Part shown: in pieces, positions 1 to 5,684 of the stretch
How positions within the stretch are numbered: the stretch's first letter is position 1
Layout of the letters: each line of letters opens with the position of its first letter
DNA from: Candidatus Nanohalarchaeota archaeon
Lineage (GTDB): Archaea > EX4484-52 > B79-G9
Assembly: GCA_003660865.1 (NCBI GenBank)
Contig: QMVA01000069.1
Span: 1-7,222 of the forward strand
DNA length: 7,222 bases
Direction: 5' to 3'
Program-made: the position numbers and the translations under genes
Notes under the pieces: generated by a model
Told to the model about the DNA's origin: nothing
The model's input: the letters and a program-made list of their open reading frames with translations, nothing else
Databases searched by the model: none

Positions 1-876
1 TATAAAAACCCTTACGTCTGCCATGCTTTGATAATCCCTGTGAATCAGGCCGTTAATTATTGCTTCCTTTAGTGCTTTTATAGGATACTCATATTTATCT
101 ATTCTCTGGAACTTATCTGTCCTTAAGCCCATATATCTTATGTTTCTTTTGATGAAGTCTTCAGCTTCCAGAACTATATCCCATAACGTACCATCGCAGT
201 TCCATCTATCAAGAATTGTATTGAATATCTCATTTCCTTTTATTCTTGCAAGTCTTAACTGAGCATGATGCAGAGATTTTAGCGGGTCTTTCCCAAAAAA
301 CAGTATCCCTGCATTAGTGGGCTTATCTCCTGAAACAGCTTTGATATTACTGAGAAAATCCTTTAGAGGCATGTTGATTTTTGCAGGGATGTTTCTCATT
401 TTTTCCCTGGATTGAAGATATTTTTCAACTTTTTCAATATCTATATCTTCAAATGAAGAATCTTCACATATTTTTCTATCCCATTTAAATTTAGCGCAGT
501 TAAGAATTGATCTCTTTACTTTATCCGGCGGCATAGCAATTGTCTCTGTGCCTGATTGGGTATATGGAACAGCATCAAAATAATTGAGTTCTTTATTATA
601 CTTTTCAATGGTTACCTTTATTACGGATAGCCCTTCAACTTCAATCTCTTCAATTACAGGTACAACTGTCGGTTTTATTCTGGAACCTATTTGCTGGGAG
701 ATTTTCTTGAAATTTGAATCAGTAGCGATTTGACCTATTACATCACCTTTATCTGAAATTCCAAAATAGATTATTCCTCCTTTGTGATTCAGAAAAGCGC
801 AAACTGTTTTGAGTGTTCTTTCTAATTGGGATAATAATGGTTTCAGTTCTACAGTTTCGCTTTCTTTAAATTTCAT
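1..876 (-). CDS. AlbA_2 / COG2865-type ATP-binding putative regulator, 3' end outside window
   Basis: The reading frame is open from the ATG at 876-874 to the window edge (292 codons), so the C-terminus is missing. Residues about 5-120 look like an AlbA_2 (Schlafen-like divergent AAA) domain: an ESETVELK start, then a hydrophobic core with NHKGGIIYFGISDKGDVIG (30-48). At the edge the frame enters a GHKL-type ATPase (HATPase_c_4), shown by an N-box at 271-282 (EAIINGLIHRDY, with E271 and N275). AlbA_2 followed by HATPase_c_4 is the usual order of COG2865 proteins, which are annotated as predicted transcriptional regulators or helicase-like proteins; their biochemical role is poorly known. There is no good Shine-Dalgarno sequence, but TATAAA is centred about 27 nt upstream of the ATG, which fits a leaderless mRNA. 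It lies 68 nt downstream of the amidohydrolase on the same strand. I see no functional link to riboflavin. Confidence 0.85.
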   Translation of the reverse strand, partial: MKFKESETVELKPLLSQLERTLKTVCAFLNHKGGIIYFGISDKGDVIGQIATDSNFKKISQQIGSRIKPTVVPVIEEIEVEGLSVIKVTIEKYNKELNYFDAVPYTQSGTETIAMPPDKVKRSILNCAKFKWDRKICEDSSFEDIDIEKVEKYLQSREKMRNIPAKINMPLKDFLSNIKAVSGDKPTNAGILFFGKDPLKSLHHAQLRLARIKGNEIFNTILDRWNCDGTLWDIVLEAEDFIKRNIRYMGLRTDKFQRIDKYEYPIKALKEAIINGLIHRDYQSMADVRVFI

Positions 877-900
877 AATTGTTTGCCTTTTGTCATTTCC

Positions 901-906
901 TTTATA
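901..906 (-). promoter_or_regulatory. TATA box, candidate leaderless promoter of the AlbA_2 gene
   Basis: On the minus strand this reads TATAAA, followed by AGGAAATG-type purine-rich sequence. Its centre is about 27 nt upstream of the ATG at 876, the distance expected between an archaeal TATA box and its transcription start, so the mRNA could begin at the start codon. A second candidate, TATATA at 914-919, would instead give a leader of about 15 nt. Confidence 0.4.
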
Positions 907-944
907 CTGACGCTATATACATTGCGGGTTTTAAATGAATGAGT

Positions 945-2078
945 TCAATAATAATGCGCAAACTTACCCCCAAACATCATTTGGGATTTTTGCGCCTGCA
1001 ATCTCAATACAGTAGTCGCGTAAGGGTCAGGGGTTTTCAGGAAATGTTCATCAAGTAGTATCAGGTTTGCGTCCTTGCCTTTTTCTATTATACCGCAATT
1101 CCAGTTGAATAGTTTTGCCGGGTTTATTGTTGCCATTTTCAGGATTTCTTTTGCGCTTACGTTTTTCATATTTGTGCGGTATGCGTATTCCATTTCTGAT
1201 GGCATGCTTGCGGTATTTGTCATTGCATTGTCCGTACCAAGTGAAAGGCTGATTCCCTCATTGAGCATTGCCGGAATATCCGGCTGGCTTAGGCTGAAAT
1301 ATGCATTTGAGCGCGGGCAGATGATTATTGGCATGTTGAGTGAGGCCGCTTTTTTTAGTTCTTCCGGAGTTGCACTGTTCATATGGACTAAGAAATCTGG
1401 TTTGAATTCGAGAGCTTTTTCAAGCTCACCCGGTTTAGACTCGCATACGTGGATTCCGAGTGTTCGCCCAAGTCTCATGTTTATTTTTTCTGCCCTTATG
1501 CTGCGCATCCCGTAGCCGTCGCAGTCGTCTATGAAGTTTTCGCCGTGATAGAGGGGTCTTCCAAATATTTTTGCGCGCATACCCCTGTATCTAAAATCCA
1601 TAAGTACTTTTTTCAGAAGGTTTATTCCGTGTATTCCGCCTTCGCGAAAGTCTGTGAAACAGCATGTTCCTGTGCGAAGCATTTCACAAATCGCTGCTTT
1701 CATACCCACTACTATTGTGTACTCAGATGCGGCGCTCATGTAGTTTTCTTTTATTCCCCTTTTGGCGCATGCTGACTCTAGTGTCATGCCCAGGCATTTT
1801 TCGCGCATGAAATGGTCGCCGACATGCGTGTGGGCGTTGATGAAGGCAGGGATTATTGAGTGTTTTTTTGCGCCGCTTATTTTGCCTTCGCCGCAGTCTA
1901 TGATCTTGTTGTCTTCTGTGATGACGTAGCCTTGCTCTACATATTCTAGGTCTTTTCCGAGAAACATCGGACCTGTGAATGCCTGGTTTTCCATCATATT
2001 GTAAAAGTCATAACTTTTTGGACGATATGACTTTTCCATATAGTTAACGCCTCTTGGTTTTTGGTTATATTTGTCCAT
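945..2078 (-). CDS. Amidohydrolase-superfamily metal-dependent hydrolase (COG0402 deaminase-like)
   Basis: This is a 377-residue TIM-barrel amidohydrolase with all the expected metal and catalytic positions: HxH at H83/H85 (NAHTHVGDH), H210 with E213 (HVCES), H232 (FLVHMN), a CPRSN motif at 254-258 and D283 (LGTDNA). A C-terminal beta-sandwich segment (EKGKDANLILLD) follows. The length is normal for the family, whose members mostly deaminate or dechlorinate purines, pyrimidines and triazines; cytosine, guanine and SAH/MTA deaminases belong here. The exact substrate cannot be read from the sequence. It starts 16 nt after the ribBA stop codon, so co-transcription is likely. The ATG at 2078 has AAGGT 9 nt upstream. 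The in-frame ATG at 2039 has GAGG 10 nt upstream and is an alternative start; the first 13-30 residues are not typical of the family. Given its place behind ribBA, a role as the pathway's deaminase is possible but is inference. Confidence 0.9.
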   Translation of the reverse strand: MDKYNQKPRGVNYMEKSYRPKSYDFYNMMENQAFTGPMFLGKDLEYVEQGYVITEDNKIIDCGEGKISGAKKHSIIPAFINAHTHVGDHFMREKCLGMTLESACAKRGIKENYMSAASEYTIVVGMKAAICEMLRTGTCCFTDFREGGIHGINLLKKVLMDFRYRGMRAKIFGRPLYHGENFIDDCDGYGMRSIRAEKINMRLGRTLGIHVCESKPGELEKALEFKPDFLVHMNSATPEELKKAASLNMPIIICPRSNAYFSLSQPDIPAMLNEGISLSLGTDNAMTNTASMPSEMEYAYRTNMKNVSAKEILKMATINPAKLFNWNCGIIEKGKDANLILLDEHFLKTPDPYATTVLRLQAQKSQMMFGGKFAHYY

Positions 2079-2094
2079 TTAGTAACGACCTTAA

Positions 2095-3303
2095 CTATAA
2101 TCCCAGCTTGTGTCCCATTTTTTTTTGTTTTGTGAGGAGGTATTTTTTGTTGTTTTTGTTTGGCTTGATTATGATTGGGATGGTTTTGACTATTTTCAGG
2201 CTGTATGCGGAAAGGCCTTTGATTTTTTTGGGGTTGTTTGTGAGGAGGCGAATTTTTTTCAGGCCCAGGTCGGCAAGAATTTGTGCGCCGACGCTGTAGT
2301 CACGAATGTCTGCTGCGAATCCGAGTTTCTCGTTTGCCTCTACGGTATCTAGGCCTTTGTCCTGTAGAGCGTATGCTTTTATCTTGTTTTTGAGGCCTAT
2401 CCCTCTTCCTTCCTGGCGCATGTACAAAAGGACGCCGCATCCTTCGCTTTCTATTTGAACAAGAGATGATGCAAGCTGGTCGCCGCAGTCGCAGCGCAGT
2501 GAACTGAACACATCGCCGGTGAGGCATTCTGAGTGGACTCTTACAAGTATGTCTTTTTCAGGTGCCAGTTTTCCTTTGACCAGTGCGATGTGGCACTGAT
2601 GGTCTGTTTTTGATTCAAATGTGATTGCGCGGAATTTGCCGTATTTTGTTGGCAGGTCTACGTCTGAGATGCGCTCGACTAGTTTTTCATTTTTTTTCCT
2701 GTATTTTATGAGGTCTTTTATTGTGATTATTTTGAGGTTGTGTTTTTTTGCGAATCTGAATAATTCTGGGGTTCTTGCCATTGTGCCGTCGTCGTTCATG
2801 ATTTCACATATTGCGCCTGCCGGATAAAGGCCAGCAATGCGGGCCAGGTCAACTGCGGCTTCTGTGTGGCCCGCTCTTTCCAGTACGCCGCCGGGTACTG
2901 CTCTTAGGGGGAATATGTGACCTGGTCTTGAGAAATCTGTTGGTTTTGATTTTTGGGCTATTGCTTTTTTTATTGTGTATGCCCTGTCGTGTGCGGATAT
3001 TCCTGTTGTTGTGCCTTCTTTTGCGTCTATTGATACTGTGAATGCGGTTTCGTGTTTGTCTGTGTTGTTCTGGACCATCTGGGGGATGTTGAGTTTGTCA
3101 AGGCGGTCTTCTGTCATGGGCATACAGATGAGGCCTCTTGCGTGTTTTGCCATGAAGTTTATTGTTTCGGGGGTGATGGTTTGTGCTGCGCAGATCAAGT
3201 CGCCTTCGTTTTCACGGTCTTCGTCGTCTGTTACGATCAGGGGTTTTCCGAGTTTCACGTCTTTTATTGCGTCGGGTATTGTTGCGTATTTTACGGCTGG
3301 CAT
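2095..3303 (-). CDS. ribBA: Bifunctional 3,4-dihydroxy-2-butanone-4-phosphate synthase / GTP cyclohydrolase II
   Basis: This is a 402-residue fusion that makes both riboflavin precursors. The RibB half (about 1-200) converts ribulose 5-phosphate to dihydroxybutanone phosphate and shows DDEDRENEGD (26-35), HDRA, RPGHIFPL and the HTE triad (146-148). The RibA half (about 205-402) opens GTP to 2,5-diamino-6-ribosylamino-pyrimidinone phosphate, releasing formate. It has the zinc cysteines C260, C271 and C273 (SECLTGD...RCDCGDQ), the RQEGRGIGL loop (296-304), LLTNNP and the usual KMGH tail. The fused form is typical of bacteria and plants, whereas many archaea use GTP cyclohydrolase III (ArfA) and a separate RibB. 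The start at 3303 was chosen because GGTGAT lies 4 nt upstream. The ATG at 3315, four codons earlier, would suit a leaderless mRNA. It is separated from ribH by 242 nt of regulatory-looking DNA and followed closely by the amidohydrolase. Confidence 0.95.
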   Translation of the reverse strand: MPAVKYATIPDAIKDVKLGKPLIVTDDEDRENEGDLICAAQTITPETINFMAKHARGLICMPMTEDRLDKLNIPQMVQNNTDKHETAFTVSIDAKEGTTTGISAHDRAYTIKKAIAQKSKPTDFSRPGHIFPLRAVPGGVLERAGHTEAAVDLARIAGLYPAGAICEIMNDDGTMARTPELFRFAKKHNLKIITIKDLIKYRKKNEKLVERISDVDLPTKYGKFRAITFESKTDHQCHIALVKGKLAPEKDILVRVHSECLTGDVFSSLRCDCGDQLASSLVQIESEGCGVLLYMRQEGRGIGLKNKIKAYALQDKGLDTVEANEKLGFAADIRDYSVGAQILADLGLKKIRLLTNNPKKIKGLSAYSLKIVKTIPIIIKPNKNNKKYLLTKQKKMGHKLGL

Positions 3304-3307
3304 ATAT

Positions 3308-3313
3308 ATCACC
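3308..3313 (-). promoter_or_regulatory. Ribosome binding site of ribBA (GGTGAT)
   Basis: Minus-strand GGTGAT matches the 3' part of the archaeal consensus GGAGGTGAT and ends 4 nt before the ATG at 3303. It favours this start over the in-frame ATG at 3315, which it partly follows. Confidence 0.6.
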
Positions 3314-3336
3314 ATAGTTTTAGTTTAGTATGTTGT

Positions 3337-3344
3337 TATTTTAA
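3337..3344 (-). promoter_or_regulatory. Candidate TATA box of ribBA
   Basis: Minus-strand TTAAAATA is centred about 26 nt upstream of position 3315, so transcription could start at the first of two in-frame ATGs. The upstream bases (CCCCA) are not a good BRE. The ACTATAGT palindromes lie just upstream, and a near-copy lies over the predicted start, as expected of a regulated promoter. Confidence 0.4.
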
Positions 3345-3374
3345 TGGGGTTTTAGTGTAATGTATCTTGATATT

Positions 3375-3414
3375 ACTATAGTCTTATTTTACGACATCAC
3401 TATAGTACTATAGT
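3375..3414. promoter_or_regulatory. Cluster of ACTATAGT palindromes, candidate operator of ribBA
   Basis: Three exact copies of the 8-bp perfect palindrome ACTATAGT stand at 3375-3382, 3399-3406 and 3407-3414, the last two directly abutting. One-mismatch copies lie at 3311-3318 (ACCATAGT, over the ribBA start region) and 3463-3470 (ACTATTGT); a two-mismatch copy, CCTATTGT, is at 3423-3430. All of these begin at intervals that are multiples of 8 bp. The cluster sits in the 242-nt gap (3304-3545) upstream of the predicted ribBA TATA box, where a regulator would bind. RbkR, encoded upstream, is the obvious candidate; that link is inference. Confidence 0.5.
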
Positions 3415-3545
3415 TTTACAGTCCTATTGTTTAGTATTTTTATTGTGGGGTGTTAGGCTACTACTATTGTGCACTATTACTGTCTGAGTATATTATGATA
3501 TTGCAATGTATCGCAGGATTTCGATTTTATCTCAAAATACAGGGA

Positions 3546-3962
3546 TCAGTTGAATTTTCTTGCTAGTTTTACTGCGGATTCTACTGCGCTTTTTGCATTT
3601 TTGATGCGCTGGTGGCCTTCAAGGCGGCTCATGCCGGGACCGGTTATCCCAAAGCCAATGGGCTTGTTGTACTCAAGTGCAAGGTCCATGATCTTTCTTG
3701 CTGCGTGCTGGGCTACAAGTTCATCGTGGTTTGTTGCGCCTTCTATTACTGAGCCTAGTGCAACCAGTGCGTCTATGTCTTTTCTTTTCAGCATGTTTTT
3801 GCATGCGAAAGGTATTTCAAAGCAGCCGGGCACAAGTATTGTTTCTGTGACTTCTGCGCCAAGGAATTTCGCGTGCTCTTTTGCAAGGCCTATCATTGCG
3901 CGCGTGATGTCGTAGTTAAATTCTGCTGCTACTATTGCCAGTTTTAGTTTTTTATTTTCCAT
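3546..3962 (-). CDS. ribH: 6,7-dimethyl-8-ribityllumazine synthase
   Basis: This 138-residue protein condenses 5-amino-6-ribitylaminouracil with dihydroxybutanone phosphate, the penultimate riboflavin step. It has the family's substrate-binding motifs in order: AEFN (13-16), VPGCFEIP (44-51), LGSVIEGATNHDEL (69-82) with the catalytic His at H79, and FGITGPGM (104-111). It closely resembles archaeal RibH proteins such as MJ0303 and has normal length. The ATG at 3962 was chosen because GGTGAT ends 3 nt before it. An in-frame ATG at 3977 overlaps the ribC stop (ATGA) but lacks a Shine-Dalgarno and would add five residues. Either way the gene is translationally linked to ribC. The family usually forms pentamers or 60-mer capsids; the oligomeric state here cannot be told. 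Confidence 0.95.
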   Translation of the reverse strand: MENKKLKLAIVAAEFNYDITRAMIGLAKEHAKFLGAEVTETILVPGCFEIPFACKNMLKRKDIDALVALGSVIEGATNHDELVAQHAARKIMDLALEYNKPIGFGITGPGMSRLEGHQRIKNAKSAVESAVKLARKFN

Positions 3963-3973
3963 ATTATCACCTA

Positions 3974-4432
3974 TCATTTTATCATGCCGACATCATCTCT
4001 TCCCTGTCTTTGACCAGTGCCTGCTGTCTTTATGAGTCTCCGCGGGTAGAGGATCAAGTCTATCGCGTTTCTTGCGTGTTCTCTCGCTCTTTTTTCTGTC
4101 AGTTCCGCGAGGTCTTTTTCTGATTCTGCCTCGTCAACGTGTACGAATACTTCTATTATGTGTGTGTTTGTCATGAGTTGTGCTGTTATTATTCCTGTAG
4201 ATGCCTCGTGTGCGCATTGCTTGTCTATCTGTTCTTTTCCTGGCATGCCGAGGGCCATTACAATGTCGCAGTTCTCTTCTTCTATCAGTTTTTTGCATGC
4301 TACTGGCAGGTCTTTTATGCCCGGGACAGTTTGTCTTTGGATTGCACATGCTGTATTTTTCTTGATTTCGTCGATTGCTATGTTGCCCATGTCTACCATT
4401 GCAAATGTTGTGTCTGCTATTCCGATTTTAAT
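3974..4432 (-). CDS. ribC: Archaeal-type riboflavin synthase, probable ATT start codon
   Basis: This enzyme dismutates two molecules of lumazine to riboflavin and 5-amino-6-ribitylaminouracil. The archaeal form is unrelated to bacterial RibE and belongs to the lumazine-synthase fold family. Conserved archaeal blocks are KIGIADTTFA (2-11), TVPGIKDLPVACKKL (35-49), MALGMPGK (59-66), CAHEASTG (73-80) and MTNTHIIEVFVH (87-98), all closely matching M. jannaschii RibC (MJ1184, about 156 residues). The first ATG in frame is at 4399, but starting there would delete the conserved KIGIADTTFA strand. Reading back, ATT at 4432 is preceded by GGAGGTG with a 7-nt spacer and gives a 152-residue protein with the expected N-terminus. 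The ATT overlaps the rbkR stop (ATTAA). No ATG, GTG or TTG lies between the Shine-Dalgarno and the conserved strand. Confidence 0.92.
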   Translation of the reverse strand: MKIGIADTTFAMVDMGNIAIDEIKKNTACAIQRQTVPGIKDLPVACKKLIEEENCDIVMALGMPGKEQIDKQCAHEASTGIITAQLMTNTHIIEVFVHVDEAESEKDLAELTEKRAREHARNAIDLILYPRRLIKTAGTGQRQGRDDVGMIK

Positions 4433-5081
4433 TGTATGCCACCTCCAGTTTGTCGCCGTCTTTCTGGTTGAAGGTTTTTCTTAGATTATCTTCCGCTATT
4501 ATTTCTACTATTTTTTTGTTGTGGTGAGTTCTTTGGGGTATTATTATGGCGGCAGGCATTTTGTTTATGCTGCATCTGTAGCATAGAAGTTGTCCGAATG
4601 TTCTTTTTGGAGTTGTGAATCCTTTGATTGTTATGGGTGGTGTCAATAGGAATTTTTCCTTGTTTTTGAGGTTCTGGTTGTCTCTTATCTCGAGGTTCAG
4701 GGTTCCTTTGAATGGTGAAAAGCCGAGTCTGGCAGTGAGTTGGGTGTGGTATTGGGACTGGCTTAGATAGTATGATCCTTCCCCTGAGCCTGATGTGATG
4801 TACCCTGTGAATTTTTTTTGGGATGTGTCTGCATTGGATATTGCTTCTTTTAGCTCTTCTATGACGGAACTTATGAGTTCGTGCCCTTTATCGAGGACTG
4901 TTATCTTTTGTCCTTTGCTGCATAGTTCGCGCGTTATGAGACCCTTGCTTTCTATGTCTCTTAGTTTTCTTGATGCGCTTTGCTGGGAGATGTCTAGGAG
5001 CGTGGCTAGCTCGGTTGTTGAGACTGTGCTCTTTTTCAGGCGCAGTATTGCTGATAGGAGTTCTGTGTCTTGGTAGCGCAT
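4428..5081 (-). CDS. rbkR: RbkR-type transcription regulator fused to CTP-dependent riboflavin kinase
   Basis: This 217-residue two-domain protein has an N-terminal winged helix-turn-helix (about 5-55), with recognition region TTELATLLDISQQSASRKL (22-40) and a wing near 55-64. The C-terminal domain (91-216) is the archaeal riboflavin kinase (formerly DUF120, cf. MJ0056), which phosphorylates riboflavin to FMN using CTP. The kinase shows GYITSGSGEGSYYLS (93-107), the LGFSPFKGTLNLEI block (119-132), GFTTPKRTFG (154-163) and a C-terminal ED/KDGDKLEV segment. Proteins of this architecture are known in archaea as RbkR, regulators of riboflavin genes. Heading the operon ribC-ribH(-ribBA) fits that role. 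There is no Shine-Dalgarno, but TTTAAA is centred about 25 nt upstream of the ATG, so the mRNA is probably leaderless. The stop codon overlaps the ribC start. I see no ACTATAGT site in its own promoter. Confidence 0.95.
   Translation of the reverse strand: MRYQDTELLSAILRLKKSTVSTTELATLLDISQQSASRKLRDIESKGLITRELCSKGQKITVLDKGHELISSVIEELKEAISNADTSQKKFTGYITSGSGEGSYYLSQSQYHTQLTARLGFSPFKGTLNLEIRDNQNLKNKEKFLLTPPITIKGFTTPKRTFGQLLCYRCSINKMPAAIIIPQRTHHNKKIVEIIAEDNLRKTFNQKDGDKLEVAYN
4440..4446 (-). promoter_or_regulatory. Strong Shine-Dalgarno of ribC (GGAGGTG)
   Basis: Minus-strand GGAGGTG lies inside the last codons of rbkR and is the strongest ribosome-binding site seen in the window. It ends 7 nt before the ATT at 4432 and 40 nt before the first in-frame ATG (4399), so it points to ATT as the start of ribC. 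Confidence 0.8.
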
Positions 5082-5103
5082 AGATGTTATTTTTGAGGGA
5101 ATG

Positions 5104-5109
5104 TTTAAA
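5104..5109 (-). promoter_or_regulatory. TATA box of rbkR operon (leaderless)
   Basis: Minus-strand TTTAAA, within ATATTTAAACAT, is centred about 25 nt upstream of the ATG at 5081. There is no purine-rich ribosome-binding site between them, so transcription probably begins at or next to the start codon. Confidence 0.55.
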
Positions 5110-5152
5110 TATGTTATGCTACTTGAAATTGAGTAAGCGATGGAGAGTTAAT

Positions 5153-5160
5153 TTTATATA
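5153..5160 (+). promoter_or_regulatory. TATA box of the HEPN/MNT operon
   Basis: TTTATATA is a near-consensus archaeal TATA box. A start about 25 nt downstream (near 5181) would give a leader of about 19 nt carrying AGTGAT before the ATG at 5200. The palindrome at 5169-5186 would span the transcription start. Confidence 0.5.
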
Positions 5161-5168
5161 CATATGCG

Positions 5169-5186
5169 GTTGTATATATATACAAC
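5169..5186. promoter_or_regulatory. 18-bp perfect palindrome, candidate operator of HEPN/MNT operon
   Basis: GTTGTATATATATACAAC is an exact inverted repeat with no spacer, 9 bp per arm, ending 13 nt before the HEPN start codon. It overlaps the predicted transcription start and also contains a TATA-like core. The position is typical of an autoregulatory operator of a toxin-antitoxin operon; the HTH domain of the MNT protein is a plausible binder (inference). Confidence 0.5.
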
Positions 5187-5199
5187 TGTGAGTGATATG

Positions 5200-5684
5200 A
5201 TGCCAAAAAACAAGGGTTCTCTTGAGAAAGAATATCAACGCTGTCTTCGCAAAAGGGCATTGTCGAGATACCCAAAGAAAAGTATGTTGATTATGTAAAA
5301 GAGGCTTATTCAGATATTGATTCAGCAGAAGAGGATATTGAGCGCTCTGGAAAATGGGCGTTAATTAAAGCATATCAGGCACTGTTTATTATGAGCAATG
5401 CTTTACTAATAAAGAAAATGGGGCTTTATTCAAAAGATCATGGCTGTATTCTTATTGGATTTATGCATGAAAATATTATTCCTCCTGAGATTATGGATAA
5501 TATTTCTGTGTTTCTTAGAAGCATAGATAAAAATGGTACTTTTTTTGACGAAGTTTCGAATATACGTATCGCGAGAAACAAATATATGTATCTGCCGGAA
5601 AATGGGCGGAATTTTGATGTTTCTGTAAAGGAAATTGTGGATGAAATACGCAATCTTATAAGAATTATGGGTGATATTGAATGA
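5200..5684 (+). pseudogene. HEPN-domain protein, frameshifted (possible toxin of HEPN/MNT pair)
   Basis: Two overlapping frames together make one HEPN-like protein. Frame one starts at ATG 5200 (AGTGAT 3 nt upstream), reads MPKNKGSLEKEYQRCLRK and then runs to a stop at 5296. Frame two has no ATG, GTG or TTG before 5391, but is coding-like from about 5253 (KGIVEIPKEKYVDYVKEAYSD, then an IERSGKWALIKAYQALF helix) to the stop at 5682-5684. Adding one base at the A4 run 5251-5254 joins them into 161 residues, a normal HEPN length. The C-terminal motif is RNKYMY, so the His of the RX4HXY RNase motif is replaced by Tyr. The stop overlaps the start of the MNT gene (ATGA). It could be a real null allele, an indel error in the sequence, or unusual decoding; HEPN family assignment is fairly secure. 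Confidence 0.75.
5670..5675 (+). promoter_or_regulatory. Ribosome binding site of MNT gene (GGTGAT)
   Basis: GGTGAT within the last HEPN codons ends 5 nt before the ATG at 5681. It supports this start and translational coupling with the HEPN frame. Confidence 0.6.

Noticed and set aside
1075..1775. Plus-strand open frames opposite the amidohydrolase, and similar ones opposite ribBA, ribH, ribC and rbkR
   Set aside because: They are antisense shadows with hydrophobic, low-information products and no start signals, while the minus-strand frames encode complete conserved enzymes.
3375..3470. CRISPR-like repeat array
   Set aside because: The repeats are only 8 bp, palindromic and partly abutting, with no uniform spacers.
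3304..3545. FMN riboswitch upstream of ribBA
   Set aside because: No RFN-element conserved segments are visible; the AT-rich palindromic repeats suggest protein-binding sites instead.
3974..4399. ribC starting at the first ATG (4399)
   Set aside because: It would delete the conserved first beta-strand KIGIADTTFA, and the strong Shine-Dalgarno would be 40 nt away.
5245..5260. Programmed -1 frameshift at AAAAGGG in the HEPN gene
   Set aside because: The bases look slippery, but in the upstream reading frame the codons are CGC AAA AGG, which does not fit X XXY YYZ; an indel is simpler.
5391..5684. HEPN gene starting at the ATG at 5391
   Set aside because: This start would lie within the conserved helix (ALFIMSNALLIKK) and drop about 64 residues of clear HEPN sequence; the ATG at 5200 plus a frameshift explains the data better.
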